DNA from: Pseudomonadota bacterium
Lineage (GTDB): Bacteria > Myxococcota_A > Bradymonadia > UBA4248
Direction: 5' to 3'
Length of the DNA: 5,129 nt
NCBI GenBank assembly: GCA_009786045.1
Contig: WQTY01000196.1
Location: 1 to 5,129, forward strand
Shown piece after piece: positions 5,122 to 5,129 of this stretch; the stretch's first letter is position 1; each line of letters opens with the position of its first letter. The notes beneath the pieces were generated by a model, which was not told the DNA's origin, made no database searches, and saw nothing but the letters and a program-made list of their open reading frames with translations. The position numbers were made by a program, and so were the translations under genes.

Positions 5122-5129
5122 AAAGGGGG
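5056..5129. repeat. GC-rich palindromic repeat-like segment at the window edge
   Basis: Three hairpins follow closely: GGGGC-AAC-GCCCC (5056-5068), CGCC-TGC-GGCG (5098-5108) and a near-palindrome joining CCCCCTTT (5112-5119) to AAAGGGGG (5122-5129). Runs of C before and after the middle hairpin give a layout typical of short dispersed intergenic repeats. The segment overlaps the last 21 codons of the upstream gene and is cut by the window end, so copy number and full length cannot be seen. Confidence 0.45.
5112..5129 (+). terminator. Possible terminator hairpin at the window end
   Basis: CCCCCTTT pairs with AAAGGGGG around the TAA stop codon of the upstream gene. About seven pairs can form with a four-base loop. 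Whether a T-run follows cannot be judged because the window stops at the last G. It may instead be the arm of a dispersed repeat. Confidence 0.3.

Overview
The window reads as an ordinary bacterial chromosome segment, somewhat GC-rich, with tightly packed genes on both strands. Gram-negative affiliation is suggested by a near-consensus sigma-54 promoter and a multi-pass, Tat-motif metallophosphoesterase. The overall look is reminiscent of Desulfovibrio-like bacteria, but this is a weak guess: no 16S or other lineage marker is present.

Layout. Positions 1-75 hold no gene but contain a strong bulged hairpin and a competing inverted repeat. Positions 76-1971 carry two genes on the minus strand, transcribed in the order rsmG (16S rRNA m7G methyltransferase) then a membrane-anchored YkuE/LpxG-like metallophosphoesterase, 39 bp apart and probably one operon. 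Positions 1972-2162 are a divergent intergenic region with a long inverted repeat just upstream of rsmG and a possible leader mini-ORF just upstream of recQ. Positions 2163-4088 (+) encode a complete RecQ-family DNA helicase with an extra segment between helicase core and zinc site, an RQC-like winged helix and no HRDC domain. It converges on a small minus-strand gene (4147-4524) for an exported DUF3006-domain protein. Positions 4525-4806 are a second divergent region with a sigma-54 (-24/-12) promoter facing right. Positions 4807-5121 (+) encode a 104-residue protein with a short peptidoglycan-binding-like motif, whose 3' end runs into repeat-like, hairpin-rich DNA that reaches the window edge.

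How they fit together. rsmG and recQ are housekeeping functions (ribosome modification, DNA repair). The metallophosphoesterase and the exported DUF3006 protein act at or beyond the membrane. No defence system, mobile element, CRISPR array or RNA gene is evident. The least explained part is the right end (4525-5129): a sigma-54-type promoter driving a small protein with a peptidoglycan-binding-like motif, opposite an exported DUF3006 protein.
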